The position numbers and the translations under genes were made by a program. From NCBI GenBank assembly GCA_001825565.1, contig MHXM01000105.1, positions 1 through 18,437 on the forward strand: DNA of 18,437 bases, written 5' to 3'. Position 1 is the first letter of the stretch. Every line of letters starts with the position of its first letter. The notes beneath the pieces are model-generated. The model ran no database searches, was not told where the DNA came from, and worked only from the letters and a program-made list of their open reading frames with translations. The stretch comes from Desulfuromonadaceae bacterium GWC2_58_13. GTDB taxonomy: Bacteria > Desulfobacterota > Desulfuromonadia > Desulfuromonadales > Trichloromonadaceae. Shown here piece after piece: positions 1 to 7,242 of this stretch.

Positions 1-102
1 CAGGTGGCTTCAAAATTGTTATGCCGATGAATCATTGTCCGAATGTCCCCTCGGGAGGAGCAACGCAAAACATAAGAGGATATTAGAGAAACCGACGTTT
101 TC

Positions 103-486
103 CTATTTGTCCTGCAACTGCACAAGCAATGCATCTCGAAGGTTTTTCGCGATGGCCAAGGCCTCCTCGGCATCCAATTGTTCAGCCGATTCACCAGGGT
201 AGCGGAAGGTTACGGCTGCACGGGAAAGAAAGCGCAACTCCTCTACCGGCCAATTCCAGTTCGGAAAATTGCGGTTGATGATATTTGAAAGAACTGCAAG
301 ATCATGAACTCTGGGTGGACTTTCCTCCCCGGCGATCAGCAAGGCTTTCATGAGTTTTTCAATGCACTGCTGGGCGTGAAAACAAACGGCGTCGAAGTTG
401 GGCGCTTCTATGGCATCAAATTCCCGTTGTGCAGTGCGAAAATCGCCATCGGCTTTGGTGATCCATTCCTTAATGACGGCGTTCAT
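103..486 (-). CDS. HEPN domain protein, HepT-like toxin partner of an MNT antitoxin
   Basis: This 127-residue protein is a helical HEPN-domain protein (family resemblance around residues 1-120, with the AQQCIEKLMKALL helix at about 38-50). HEPN proteins paired with MNT nucleotidyltransferases are usually RNase toxins of the HepT-MntA class, whose partner AMPylates the toxin near a conserved Tyr. The usual catalytic motif is R-x4-H-x-Y. Here Arg89 and Tyr96 align but the His position is Phe94 (R89 AAVT F94 R95 Y96), so RNase activity is uncertain. The start at 486 follows a purine-rich Shine-Dalgarno (AAGGGGAAAG). The start lies 17 bp inside the upstream nucleotidyltransferase gene, so the two are translationally coupled. 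Family assignment is firm; the toxin role is inferred from the pairing. Confidence 0.85.
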   Translation of the reverse strand: MNAVIKEWITKADGDFRTAQREFDAIEAPNFDAVCFHAQQCIEKLMKALLIAGEESPPRVHDLAVLSNIINRNFPNWNWPVEELRFLSRAAVTFRYPGESAEQLDAEEALAIAKNLRDALLVQLQDK

Positions 487-787
487 AGAGAACTTTCCCC
501 TTGTCCAATGCTTCGCGAATCAAGGGATCTCCTTGCGCATAACGCTGGGCCGTTTCGTCCGGTCGTCTGGCAATGAGGTCGATGGGGAAATGCGGGTCGA
601 GACGGTTGAGGATATCAAGAGATTTACGGAAAGAACTTCCCTGAAATTGAAGAATGACCAGTAGATCGACATCTGAATCTTCTCGTCCACGACCAGAAGC
701 CAACGAGCCGAAAAGAATAACTTTTTCCGGGTTATATTCCCGGACGATTCGTTCGGTGAAACTCCGGATTGTTATTTCGTCGACCAT
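470..787 (-). CDS. MNT-type nucleotidyltransferase, MntA-like antitoxin
   Basis: This 105-residue minimal nucleotidyltransferase carries the polymerase-beta signature GS-x10-DxD: Gly27-Ser28, then Asp39 and Asp41. A third likely catalytic acid, Asp70, sits in the strand PIDLI. These residues bind Mg2+ and nucleotide in the family. In characterised HepT-MntA systems this enzyme adds AMP to the HEPN toxin and neutralises it. The full active site and the 17-bp overlap with the downstream HEPN gene support that role here. The start at 787 has a GGGAG Shine-Dalgarno about 9 nt upstream. Its own promoter lies at 842-870. An alternative is a generic MNT/HEPN pair of unknown target. Confidence 0.88.
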   Translation of the reverse strand: MVDEITIRSFTERIVREYNPEKVILFGSLASGRGREDSDVDLLVILQFQGSSFRKSLDILNRLDPHFPIDLIARRPDETAQRYAQGDPLIREALDKGKVLYERRH

Positions 788-841
788 TTCCGGTACTCCC
801 GGTTGGAAAAAGGAGTTGTCATGCTCAAAATTCAGAGTTCT

Positions 842-870
842 TTTATATCATCTCATTCCACGGCGCCCAA
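842..870 (-). promoter_or_regulatory. Extended -10 promoter for the MNT/HEPN pair
   Basis: On the minus strand, TTGGGC (865-870) is followed after exactly 17 nt by TATAAA (842-847), preceded by TGA, which makes a TGn extended -10. It sits between the nrdJ terminator and the nucleotidyltransferase start, about 55 bp upstream of the latter. It therefore separates the toxin-antitoxin-like pair from nrdJ transcription. Prediction from sequence only. Confidence 0.5.
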
Positions 871-871
871 A

Positions 872-904
872 CAATAAAAACAAAAGGCCCCTTGGAAGGG
901 GCCC
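872..904 (-). terminator. Rho-independent terminator of nrdJ
   Basis: A 7-8 bp GC-rich hairpin at 886-903 (GGCCCCT / AGGGGCC with a short TTCC-type loop on the minus strand) is followed on that strand by TTTTGTTTTTATTG. It starts 17 bp after the nrdJ stop codon. The plus-strand side has no T tract, so it should terminate minus-strand transcripts only. Confidence 0.88.
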
Positions 905-919
905 TTCATCGTATCTATT

Positions 920-3145
920 TCAAGCGCACTCGCTGTAGCCGCAGGCGTGGCAGACGCAGCAGCCGCCTTCGTGTTCGACCGGGCCGCCGCATTCGGGGCA
1001 GGCGCCGCCGTTCTGTTTGACCGCCACGCCGTCCTCGCCGTGCTGGGCCATGTGCATCTGGATCGCCTTGGCCACCGCGTCGGCGCAGGAGGTAACCCGG
1101 TTGGCGCCGAAACCGGCCGGTTTGTGGCAGGTGATGCCGATCATCTGCTTGACCGCTTGCCGAGCCTGGACGCCGCTGCGCCAGGCCAGGGAGACCAGCC
1201 GGCCGATGGCTTCGCACTGGCTGGCGGCGCAGCCGCCGGCTTTGCCCATGGTGGTGAAGAGTTCGAACAGCCCTTCGTTGTCTTCGTTGATGGTGATGTA
1301 CAACGGGCCGCAGCCGGTTTCCATCTGGTAGGTGGTGCCGCGCAGCGCCCGGGGACGTTCGCGCTTGCGCCCGGTTTTCTTGGTCTCGCGCGGGACCGTG
1401 TCCTCCGGGGCTTTATCCGTCTTGCCGACCGAGAGCACCTGCTGGTCGCGGGAGCCGTCGCGATAGATGGTGACGCCCTTGCAGCCTTGCTGATAGGCGA
1501 GCCGGTAGACGGTGGCGACGTCTTCCTTGGTGGCGGTGGAGCAGAAATTAACCGTTTTGGAGACGGCGTTATCGGTGTATTTCTGGAAAGCCGCCTGCAT
1601 GCGGATGTGATCCTCGGGGGTGATGTCGTGGGCGGTGACGAAAACGCGCCGCACGTCTTCGGGGACCTTGGGGATGTCCTGCACGGTGCCGTGCTCGGCG
1701 ATGAGTTTCATCAGGTCCGGCGAATAAAAGCCCCGTTCGCGGGCGATTTTTTCGAACAGGGGATGGACCTCGACCAGGATATCCTTGTCCAGCACCTGGC
1801 GCACGTAGGAGACCGCGAACAACGGCTCGACCCCGCTGGAGGCGCTGGAAATGATCGAGATGGTGCCGGTCGGAGCGATGGTGGTGCTGGTGGCGTTGCG
1901 GACCGGCCTGCCGCCTGTTTTGTCGAACACGCTCCCCTTGAAGTTGGGGAAGGGACCGCGCTCAAGGGCGAGCTCGATGGACATCCGACGGGCTTCGTCG
2001 GTGATGAACTTCATCACTTTCTCGCCGAGTTCCACCGCTTCGTCGCTGTTGTAGGGGATGCCGAGCAGAATCAGCAGGTCGGCCCAGCCCATGACGCCGA
2101 GGCCGATCTTGCGGTTGGCGCGGGTCATCTCCGCAATCTGCGGAATCGGGTAGTTGTTGACTTCGATGACGTTATCGAGAAACCGGGCGGACAGGCGAAC
2201 CACGTACTTGAGACGATCCCAGTCGACATCCCCATCCTTGATCAGCTTGGCCAGGTTGATCGAACCGAGATTGCACGATTCGTAGGGGAGCAGCGGTTGC
2301 TCGCCGCAGGGGTTGGTAGCCTCGATTTCGCCGACGTGCGGGGTCGGATTGTCACGGTTGAGGCGGTCGAGGAAGATGATGCCCGGCTCGCCGTTGTTCC
2401 AGGCCAGATCGACAATGTGTTCGAACACCTTGCGGGCCGGCATGGTTTTAACGACTTCTTTATTGCGCGGGCTGATGATGGAATATTCGCCGTCATTTTC
2501 CACCGCTTCCATGAAGGCCTCGGTCAATCCCACCGAGATGTTGAAATTGGTCAGCACCGTTTGGTCGCGCTTGGCCATGATGAAGTCCATGATGTCCGGA
2601 TGGTCGACCCGCAGGATCCCCATGTTGGCGCCGCGCCGGGTGCCGCCTTGTTTAATGGTTTCGGTGGCGGCATCAAACACCTTCATGAACGACAGGGGGC
2701 CGGAGGAAACGCCGCTGGTCGAGGCGACCACGTCCCGGGCCGGGCGGATGCGCGAAAAGGAAAAGCCGGTGCCGCCGCCGCTCTTGTGGATCAGGGCGGT
2801 CTGCTTGATGGCCTCGAAGATTTCCTCCATCGAGTCGCCCACCGGCAGCACGAAACAGGCCGACAGTTGGCCGAGTTCGCGGCCGGCGTTCATCAGGGTG
2901 GGGGAGTTGGGGAGAAATTCGAGGGTGGTCATCATCCGGTAAAACTCTTCTTCCAAAGCCTCCGCGTTCTGGCCGGTTTTCAGCAGCGTCTCCGCCGAGG
3001 CGATGGTTCGGGCCACGCGGCGGAACATTTCGGCCGGCGATTCGAGAACCTTGCCTTCGGTGTCGCGTTTGAGGTATCGGCGTTCGAGAACGGTAATGGC
3101 GTTGGGCGAGAGTGCGATTGTCGCGGAAGTGGCCGGTTTTTTCAT
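920..3145 (-). CDS. nrdJ: Vitamin B12-dependent (class II) ribonucleoside-diphosphate reductase
   Basis: This 741-residue enzyme reduces ribonucleotides to deoxyribonucleotides using an adenosylcobalamin-generated thiyl radical, with or without oxygen. The redox cysteines of the reductase barrel are visible: Cys97 in the SACF segment after SPTLMNAG (81-88), Cys280 in the NPCGEQ motif (278-283), and Cys291 just after. Residues 121-127 form the KSGGGTG loop. After about residue 590 comes a TSCPD-type domain (GCGPLYI, GGCAASQCEAIGR, SCADAVAKAI). The tail is a Cys-rich zinc-ribbon-like segment with two CxxC pairs that ends SECA, which probably re-reduces the active site. Length and order match the NrdJ family. 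The ATG at 3145 has an AAAGGAACCAGG Shine-Dalgarno. NrdR-like sites upstream support dNTP-responsive control. Confidence 0.97.
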   Translation of the reverse strand: MKKPATSATIALSPNAITVLERRYLKRDTEGKVLESPAEMFRRVARTIASAETLLKTGQNAEALEEEFYRMMTTLEFLPNSPTLMNAGRELGQLSACFVLPVGDSMEEIFEAIKQTALIHKSGGGTGFSFSRIRPARDVVASTSGVSSGPLSFMKVFDAATETIKQGGTRRGANMGILRVDHPDIMDFIMAKRDQTVLTNFNISVGLTEAFMEAVENDGEYSIISPRNKEVVKTMPARKVFEHIVDLAWNNGEPGIIFLDRLNRDNPTPHVGEIEATNPCGEQPLLPYESCNLGSINLAKLIKDGDVDWDRLKYVVRLSARFLDNVIEVNNYPIPQIAEMTRANRKIGLGVMGWADLLILLGIPYNSDEAVELGEKVMKFITDEARRMSIELALERGPFPNFKGSVFDKTGGRPVRNATSTTIAPTGTISIISSASSGVEPLFAVSYVRQVLDKDILVEVHPLFEKIARERGFYSPDLMKLIAEHGTVQDIPKVPEDVRRVFVTAHDITPEDHIRMQAAFQKYTDNAVSKTVNFCSTATKEDVATVYRLAYQQGCKGVTIYRDGSRDQQVLSVGKTDKAPEDTVPRETKKTGRKRERPRALRGTTYQMETGCGPLYITINEDNEGLFELFTTMGKAGGCAASQCEAIGRLVSLAWRSGVQARQAVKQMIGITCHKPAGFGANRVTSCADAVAKAIQMHMAQHGEDGVAVKQNGGACPECGGPVEHEGGCCVCHACGYSECA

Positions 3146-3195
3146 GGGTCCTGGTTCCTTTGAATAAAATTATAAACTGAAAAAAGGGGGGGCAC

Positions 3196-3211
3196 GGAGT
3201 CTATATTGTGT
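3196..3211. promoter_or_regulatory. NrdR box 2 (predicted, half conserved)
   Basis: The right half TATATTGTGT is a perfect match to the NrdR half-site; the left half (GGAGTC) is poor. Its start is 33 bp from the start of the other box, about three helical turns. That is close to the typical paired-box spacing of 31-32 bp. It would lie near the transcription start of nrdJ. Confidence 0.6.
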
Positions 3212-3218
3212 GTCCGGC

Positions 3219-3251
3219 ATGATATAAACCACAATATGTCGTGGCTGTCAA
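3219..3251 (-). promoter_or_regulatory. nrdJ: Probable nrdJ promoter
   Basis: On the minus strand a perfect -35 TTGACA (3246-3251) is followed by an AT-rich -10 region TTTATATCAT (3219-3228). No hexamer in it is ideal at 17-18 nt spacing. The downstream NrdR-like site fills the spacer, as expected for a repressed nrd promoter. The -35 is convincing; the exact -10 is not. Confidence 0.55.
3229..3244. promoter_or_regulatory. NrdR box 1 (predicted)
   Basis: CCACAATATGTCGTGG matches about 13 of 16 positions of the NrdR consensus ACACWATATNTWGTGT, as I remember it. It lies inside the spacer of the predicted nrdJ promoter. NrdR represses ribonucleotide reductase genes in response to ATP/dATP. No nrdR gene is in the window. 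Confidence 0.7.
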
Positions 3252-3337
3252 TGCCACTGTGATACGTTTTGGGATTTTTAATGCAGCTGCCGGAGACCCA
3301 GCGATTTTTGGAAAATTTCACGCTCCGAAGAGCCTTT

Positions 3338-3358
3338 ACACAGTCGTTACGATTGTGT
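3338..3358. promoter_or_regulatory. 21-bp near-perfect palindrome, operator-like
   Basis: The sequence pairs ACACA-TCGT with ACGA-TGTGT around a central T, with a single mismatched pair out of ten. It lies 66 bp upstream of the GAF-GGDEF start, in the divergent intergenic region. It resembles a binding site for a dimeric regulator; which one is unknown. It is distinct in sequence from the NrdR-like sites. Confidence 0.45.
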
Positions 3359-3423
3359 TAGTAATGTTAATGTATTAAGCAGTCTCATTATATTTATTTC
3401 CATATATATCATGGAATCTTAAA

Positions 3424-4476
3424 ATGGCATTTGACGAACATCGTCATGGGGATATCGAAGAAGAACTGAAGAGCCTCAAAGATGTTCTGAGCGTTGCCCA
3501 GGTGGTGGTTTCCTCCCTGGATATCGACGAGGTTCTGCAGAACATCCTCTACAGCGCCATGGCGGTCATGGACATGCCGGCTGGCAGCATCGCTCTTTAC
3601 GACGAACCTCTCGGACAACTGTCCTTGCATGCCCATGCCGGTTTGAGCGAACGGTTTCTCGAACGTTATCGCTGGCCGGTGAAAGATGGGACGGTCATCC
3701 GCCGGGTGCTTGACGACGGCGAAATTTTTCGCCTTGAAGATATCGGTTCCTCCGGCTGTGTCGACGATGCCCTGATCCTCCAGGAAGGGATCCGGTCACT
3801 GGTGGCCGTGCCGCTTAAAATTCAGAACAAAATCGTCGGCCTGATCTGTCTGGACGATTTCGAGCCCCGGACCTTTGCCGAAAGCCGTTTGAACATCCTG
3901 TCCATCCTGGCATCCTTTGCCGCCATGAGCATCGATAATGCCTGCCTGCACCAGCGTACCTACCACCTGGCCGTGACCGATGGCCTGACCGGCCTCTATA
4001 ATCAACGACAGTTCCGCTTGATGCTCAAGGAAGAAATGGTCCGCGCTCGCCGCTATGACAAGCCGTTGACCTTGCTCATGTTCGACGTGGACAATTTCAA
4101 GTCGTTTAACGATACCTACGGGCATTTCAAGGGAGATAAGGCCTTGGTGGCGGTCGCCGAAATCCTGCGCGAGTCGATGCGTGAATGCGATATGGTGTTT
4201 CGCTACGGAGGCGAAGAGTTCATTGCGATCCTTCCCGAAACGGGGCTCGATTTTGCGTTGAAAGCGGCCGAGCGGGCCCGCAAGTCCATTGAAACCTTAT
4301 CGGTTGACTATCTCAGGGGCATCGCCGGACGCGGGGTGACCGTCAGCGTCGGGGTGGCGGCCTACCCGGAAGATGGCATAGACCGCGATTCCCTGCTGCA
4401 CGTGGCCGATGCTCTGCTTTACAAGGCGAAACGCGAAGGGAAAAATCGTGTTTACCATCAGGAACCCGAAAATTGA
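3424..4476 (+). CDS. GAF-GGDEF diguanylate cyclase
   Basis: This 350-residue soluble signalling protein makes cyclic di-GMP from two GTP. An N-terminal helix is followed by a GAF sensor domain (about residues 25-175), then a GGDEF domain (about 180-345). The GGDEF domain contains DxLTGLYN (185-192), the metal-binding FDVDNFK (220-226) and an intact GGEEF signature (262-266). An RxxD motif (Arg253-Asp256) ends exactly five residues before it, the classic allosteric inhibitory site, so both catalysis and product feedback look intact. There is no membrane segment or receiver domain, so the input is probably a cytosolic small molecule or a partner bound by the GAF. Its stop codon overlaps the next gene's start by 4 bp. 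Confidence 0.93.
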   Translation: MAFDEHRHGDIEEELKSLKDVLSVAQVVVSSLDIDEVLQNILYSAMAVMDMPAGSIALYDEPLGQLSLHAHAGLSERFLERYRWPVKDGTVIRRVLDDGEIFRLEDIGSSGCVDDALILQEGIRSLVAVPLKIQNKIVGLICLDDFEPRTFAESRLNILSILASFAAMSIDNACLHQRTYHLAVTDGLTGLYNQRQFRLMLKEEMVRARRYDKPLTLLMFDVDNFKSFNDTYGHFKGDKALVAVAEILRESMRECDMVFRYGGEEFIAILPETGLDFALKAAERARKSIETLSVDYLRGIAGRGVTVSVGVAAYPEDGIDRDSLLHVADALLYKAKREGKNRVYHQEPEN

Positions 4477-5843
4477 CCGTGGCCGGGGAAAAAATTCTGA
4501 TTGTCGACGACGAGGAGGGCATGCGGCGCCTGCTGGTCCGGGTGCTGGCCAGGGAAGGGTACCAGGCGGTTGCGGCGGAATCGGGAGCCGAGGCCATGCG
4601 CCGGATCGGCGGAGAAAACTTCGACCTGGTGATTACCGACATTCAGATGCCGGGGATGAACGGTCTGGCCCTGCTCGAAGAACTGAAGTCATTCGATCCG
4701 GCCCTGCCGGTGGTGGTCATCACCGCCTACGGCACCGTCGAAAGCGCCGTCCAGGCTCTCAGGGCCGGGGCCTACGATTACCTCACCAAGCCCTTTGAAA
4801 CCGACGAAATCAAACTGACCGTGGCCAAGGCGCTTGAGCGCGAACGGTTGCTGGCGGAAAACCGCTACCTGCAGCAGGAGTTGTTGGAGCGTTACCCCTT
4901 CGCCGGCATTGTCGGTGGATCGCAGGCCATGCAGCGGGTGTTCGAGGTGGTCGACTCGGTGGCGACCTCCAATGCCAACGTTCTGGTCACGGGCGAGTCG
5001 GGAACCGGCAAGGAGTTGATCGCCCGATCCATCCACCAGCGTTCCAACCGGCGTGACCTTCCCTTCATCGTTCTCAATTGCGCGGCCCTCTCCGAAGGGG
5101 TGCTTGAAAGTGAGTTGTTCGGCCACGAGAAAGGGGCGTTCACCGGCGCCCTCGCCACCCGAAAGGGGCGCTTCGAACTGGCTCATCAAGGAACCCTGTT
5201 CATCGACGAGGTCGGTGAGATGCCTTTGTCGGCTCAGGTCAAGCTTTTGCGGGTGATTCAGGAACACGAATTCGAGCGGGTCGGCGGTACCCGCACCATT
5301 CGCAGTGACGTGCGCCTGGTGGCCGCCAGCAACAAAAATCTCGAAGATCAGGTGAAGAAAGGGGCGTTTCGGGAAGATCTTTTTTACCGGCTGAACGTGG
5401 TCAATATCGAACTTCCCCCCTTGCGCGACCGGCGCGAGGACATCGAGCCGCTGGCCGCCCATTTTCTGAAAAAGTACCAGCGGGAGACGGGACGCCCGGT
5501 GTCCCGGATTTCGCCCCGGGCCTTGAGCTGTCTTTTGGCCTACGAATGGCCGGGCAACGTGCGTGAACTGCAGAACGCGATGGAGCGGGCGGTAGTGCTG
5601 TGCAAGGGGGAGTCGATTACCCCACGGGATCTGCCCCGGGGGATCCAGGGGCCGGATCAGATCTGCCTTGAGCTTCCCGACAGTGGCGGCAGCCTGACCG
5701 AAATACTTGAAGATCTCGAACGCCAATTGATCATCCAGACGCTGGCTCGCGAGAAGGGGTCGCAGACCCGGGCCGCGGAACTTCTCGGTATCAAGCGGAC
5801 CACGCTACGCTACAAGATGGAAAAATACCGCCTGCTCGATTGA
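4473..5843 (+). CDS. Sigma-54-dependent NtrC-family response regulator
   Basis: This is a 456-residue transcriptional activator. A receiver domain (about 5-120) has Asp12/Asp13, phospho-acceptor Asp56 (ITDIQMPG), Thr84 and Lys106. An AAA+ sigma-54 activation domain (about 143-375) has Walker A GESGTGKE (174-181), the sigma-54-contacting GAFTGA loop (221-226) and Walker B TLFIDE (241-246). A Fis-type helix-turn-helix occupies about 416-456. All key residues are present. The start is a TTG at 4473 within TTGA, so it overlaps the previous stop. AGGA about 9 nt upstream supports TTG over the GTG at 4479. No histidine kinase is adjacent. Coupling to a diguanylate cyclase suggests both serve one signalling process. 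Confidence 0.95.
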   Translation: MTVAGEKILIVDDEEGMRRLLVRVLAREGYQAVAAESGAEAMRRIGGENFDLVITDIQMPGMNGLALLEELKSFDPALPVVVITAYGTVESAVQALRAGAYDYLTKPFETDEIKLTVAKALERERLLAENRYLQQELLERYPFAGIVGGSQAMQRVFEVVDSVATSNANVLVTGESGTGKELIARSIHQRSNRRDLPFIVLNCAALSEGVLESELFGHEKGAFTGALATRKGRFELAHQGTLFIDEVGEMPLSAQVKLLRVIQEHEFERVGGTRTIRSDVRLVAASNKNLEDQVKKGAFREDLFYRLNVVNIELPPLRDRREDIEPLAAHFLKKYQRETGRPVSRISPRALSCLLAYEWPGNVRELQNAMERAVVLCKGESITPRDLPRGIQGPDQICLELPDSGGSLTEILEDLERQLIIQTLAREKGSQTRAAELLGIKRTTLRYKMEKYRLLD

Positions 5844-5893
5844 CGTGTCCGCGTTCCACCCAACCCCTTGCTCGTTTCAACCTTTCTACGGTA

Positions 5894-5899
5894 TATAAT
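5894..5899 (+). promoter_or_regulatory. -10 element, candidate promoter of the envelope/RiPP block
   Basis: A consensus TATAAT lies 67 bp upstream of the first gene of the block. No good -35 is at 16-18 nt; the nearest TTG-containing hexamer (TTGCTC, 5868-5873) is 20 nt away, so an activator may be needed. The 122-bp gap after the response regulator gene (5844-5965) has no obvious terminator. Confidence 0.35.
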
Positions 5900-5965
5900 G
5901 TGTTGTCGTTTCCCCCCGGCGGCTTACCTTGTTTTTAAGGCTCGATTCTCTACCGGAAACGCTAT

Positions 5966-6436
5966 ATGAAATCCTTTCTCGTCCTGACCATTCTTTTGTC
6001 GTCGGCCCTTGCTGGCCCTGCGGTCGCCTGCTTCGGACCGAAACTTTACCTCGGCGTTCCGGAAGGGACGCGCGAAGCTGCGGTCGCGGCCGTGGCAATT
6101 CTGTATATCCAAGAAAAAACCGGGGTTGAAACCATCCAGGTTTCCGTCCCGGCGGGTCGGGGCGTGGCCGGAGTGCTTGAAGAATCCCTGGATATGATTC
6201 TGGCCCCTTCGCCCGTGGCTGATTTGCCGACCTTGCTGAAGGTCCCCGGCGGACCATTTCTGCTCAGCGGGCGACGTCCCCTGGACGACCTCCAGTTCAC
6301 CACCGTGGCTCCCGCCCTGCAAAACCTTGATCATCTTCTGACCACGGAGTTTATCGAACGGCTGATGGCTTTGGTCGAAGTCGGCACCCCGGCCGCCGCC
6401 GCCCGCCAACTGATGATGGAGCTGCGATGGATCTGA
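5966..6436 (+). CDS. Small exported protein, weakly like a substrate-binding (OpuAC-type) domain
   Basis: This 156-residue protein has an N-terminal signal sequence (hydrophobic 4-16, then GPAVAC, where either signal peptidase I or a weak lipobox at Cys22 is possible). The mature part begins KLYLGVPEGT and has an EKTG segment, then a C-terminal helix ending in AARQLMMELRW. These remind me of the start and end of OpuAC-type periplasmic binding proteins, which are normally about twice as long. It may be a shortened, repurposed domain. It is the first gene of the co-directional block and overlaps the next gene by 10 bp. Export is well supported; the family link is a tentative impression and the ligand is unknown. 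Confidence 0.7.
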   Translation: MKSFLVLTILLSSALAGPAVACFGPKLYLGVPEGTREAAVAAVAILYIQEKTGVETIQVSVPAGRGVAGVLEESLDMILAPSPVADLPTLLKVPGGPFLLSGRRPLDDLQFTTVAPALQNLDHLLTTEFIERLMALVEVGTPAAAARQLMMELRWI

Positions 6437-7242
6437 AGCTGAAACGGGGATTGTTGTTTCTTCTCGGGGGGCTGCTGGTCGCCTGCGCTCCCCTGCCGCG
6501 CAACCCTGGCGCTGACGACCTTGCGCATATGCGCATCCTTTCCGGCGTCATGAGCGGTCGGACTGTGCTCGGCGGTGAGGTGTACATGCCCGGGGATGCC
6601 TTGATTCCGTCGGGCAGCTCCCTGCGGTTGCGACCCGGCACCATCGTTTACGTGCAGCCGGCGGAAAGCACTAAAATCGATCCCGAGTATCTCTCCTCGG
6701 CAACCGAATTGCTGATTCGGGGCACCCTGTGGATTGATGGAACGGCCCGCCACCCGGTCCGTTTCATCCCCCTGTCGAGATCCGTGGCGGGGGAACCGGC
6801 CTGGGCCGGCATCACCCTGGTCGATTCAGTTGGCAGCCGGATCGACCAGGCCCGGATCGAATATGCCGAAACAGCCATCCTGGCCATCGGCTCATCCCCG
6901 GAAATCCGCGGTAACCAGTTGCGTAACAATCGTTACGGTATCATCGCCCAGCAGGGGAGCTTTCCCTTGATTTCGAACAATGTCGTTGAACACGGGGAGG
7001 CGGGCATTTTCTGCTGGCTTGGGTCGAGTCCGCAACTGATCGACAACCGGGTTGCCGACCATGTCGAGGAAGGAATTTTCATTGACGCCAGCAGCCGCCC
7101 GCTGCTGCAGGACAATCAGGTGACCGGCAATGATCTCGGCCTGGTGTTGTACGACCGCCGACTGGCCGGCAATCTCTCCGGGGTAAGCGGCAACCGGGAG
7201 GATCTGCGCCTGCTGACGCCTGACCGGGAACAGTCTCCATGA
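6427..7242 (+). CDS. Lipoprotein with right-handed parallel beta-helix repeats
   Basis: This 271-residue lipoprotein has lipobox LVAC with Cys20 as the lipidation site. From about residue 60 it has short repeats typical of a right-handed parallel beta-helix (RPGTIVYVQP, ELLIRGTL, PEIRGNQLRNNRYGI, PLISNNVVEHGEAGI, PQLIDNRVADHVEEGI, PLLQDNQVTGND). Asn-rich turns of about 22-24 residues per coil are visible. Such folds occur in NosD-like periplasmic proteins and in polysaccharide- or surface-binding proteins; no catalytic residues can be assigned. GGAG lies 5-8 nt upstream of the ATG. It overlaps the second beta-helix gene by 4 bp (ATGA), and the two probably arose by duplication. Confidence 0.85.
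   Translation: MDLKLKRGLLFLLGGLLVACAPLPRNPGADDLAHMRILSGVMSGRTVLGGEVYMPGDALIPSGSSLRLRPGTIVYVQPAESTKIDPEYLSSATELLIRGTLWIDGTARHPVRFIPLSRSVAGEPAWAGITLVDSVGSRIDQARIEYAETAILAIGSSPEIRGNQLRNNRYGIIAQQGSFPLISNNVVEHGEAGIFCWLGSSPQLIDNRVADHVEEGIFIDASSRPLLQDNQVTGNDLGLVLYDRRLAGNLSGVSGNREDLRLLTPDREQSP

Noticed and set aside
1..102. Terminator after the HEPN gene
   Set aside because: Only a short CCTC/GAGG palindrome near 48-57 without a T tract on the minus strand; nothing convincing was seen in this 102-bp end.
947..3163. 738-codon open frame on the plus strand opposite nrdJ
   Set aside because: It is a GC-rich shadow of nrdJ: the translation is low-complexity (Gly, Ala, Asp, His-rich), has no recognisable domain, and has no Shine-Dalgarno. 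NrdJ has every family motif on the other strand.
3146..3423. Possible cobalamin riboswitch upstream of the B12-dependent reductase
   Set aside because: No conserved B12-box-like elements or long structured leader were seen; the NrdR-like sites explain the region better.
4689..5726. 345-codon open frame on the minus strand
   Set aside because: Antisense to the sigma-54 regulator, whose Walker and GAFTGA motifs are all intact; no domain in the antisense frame.
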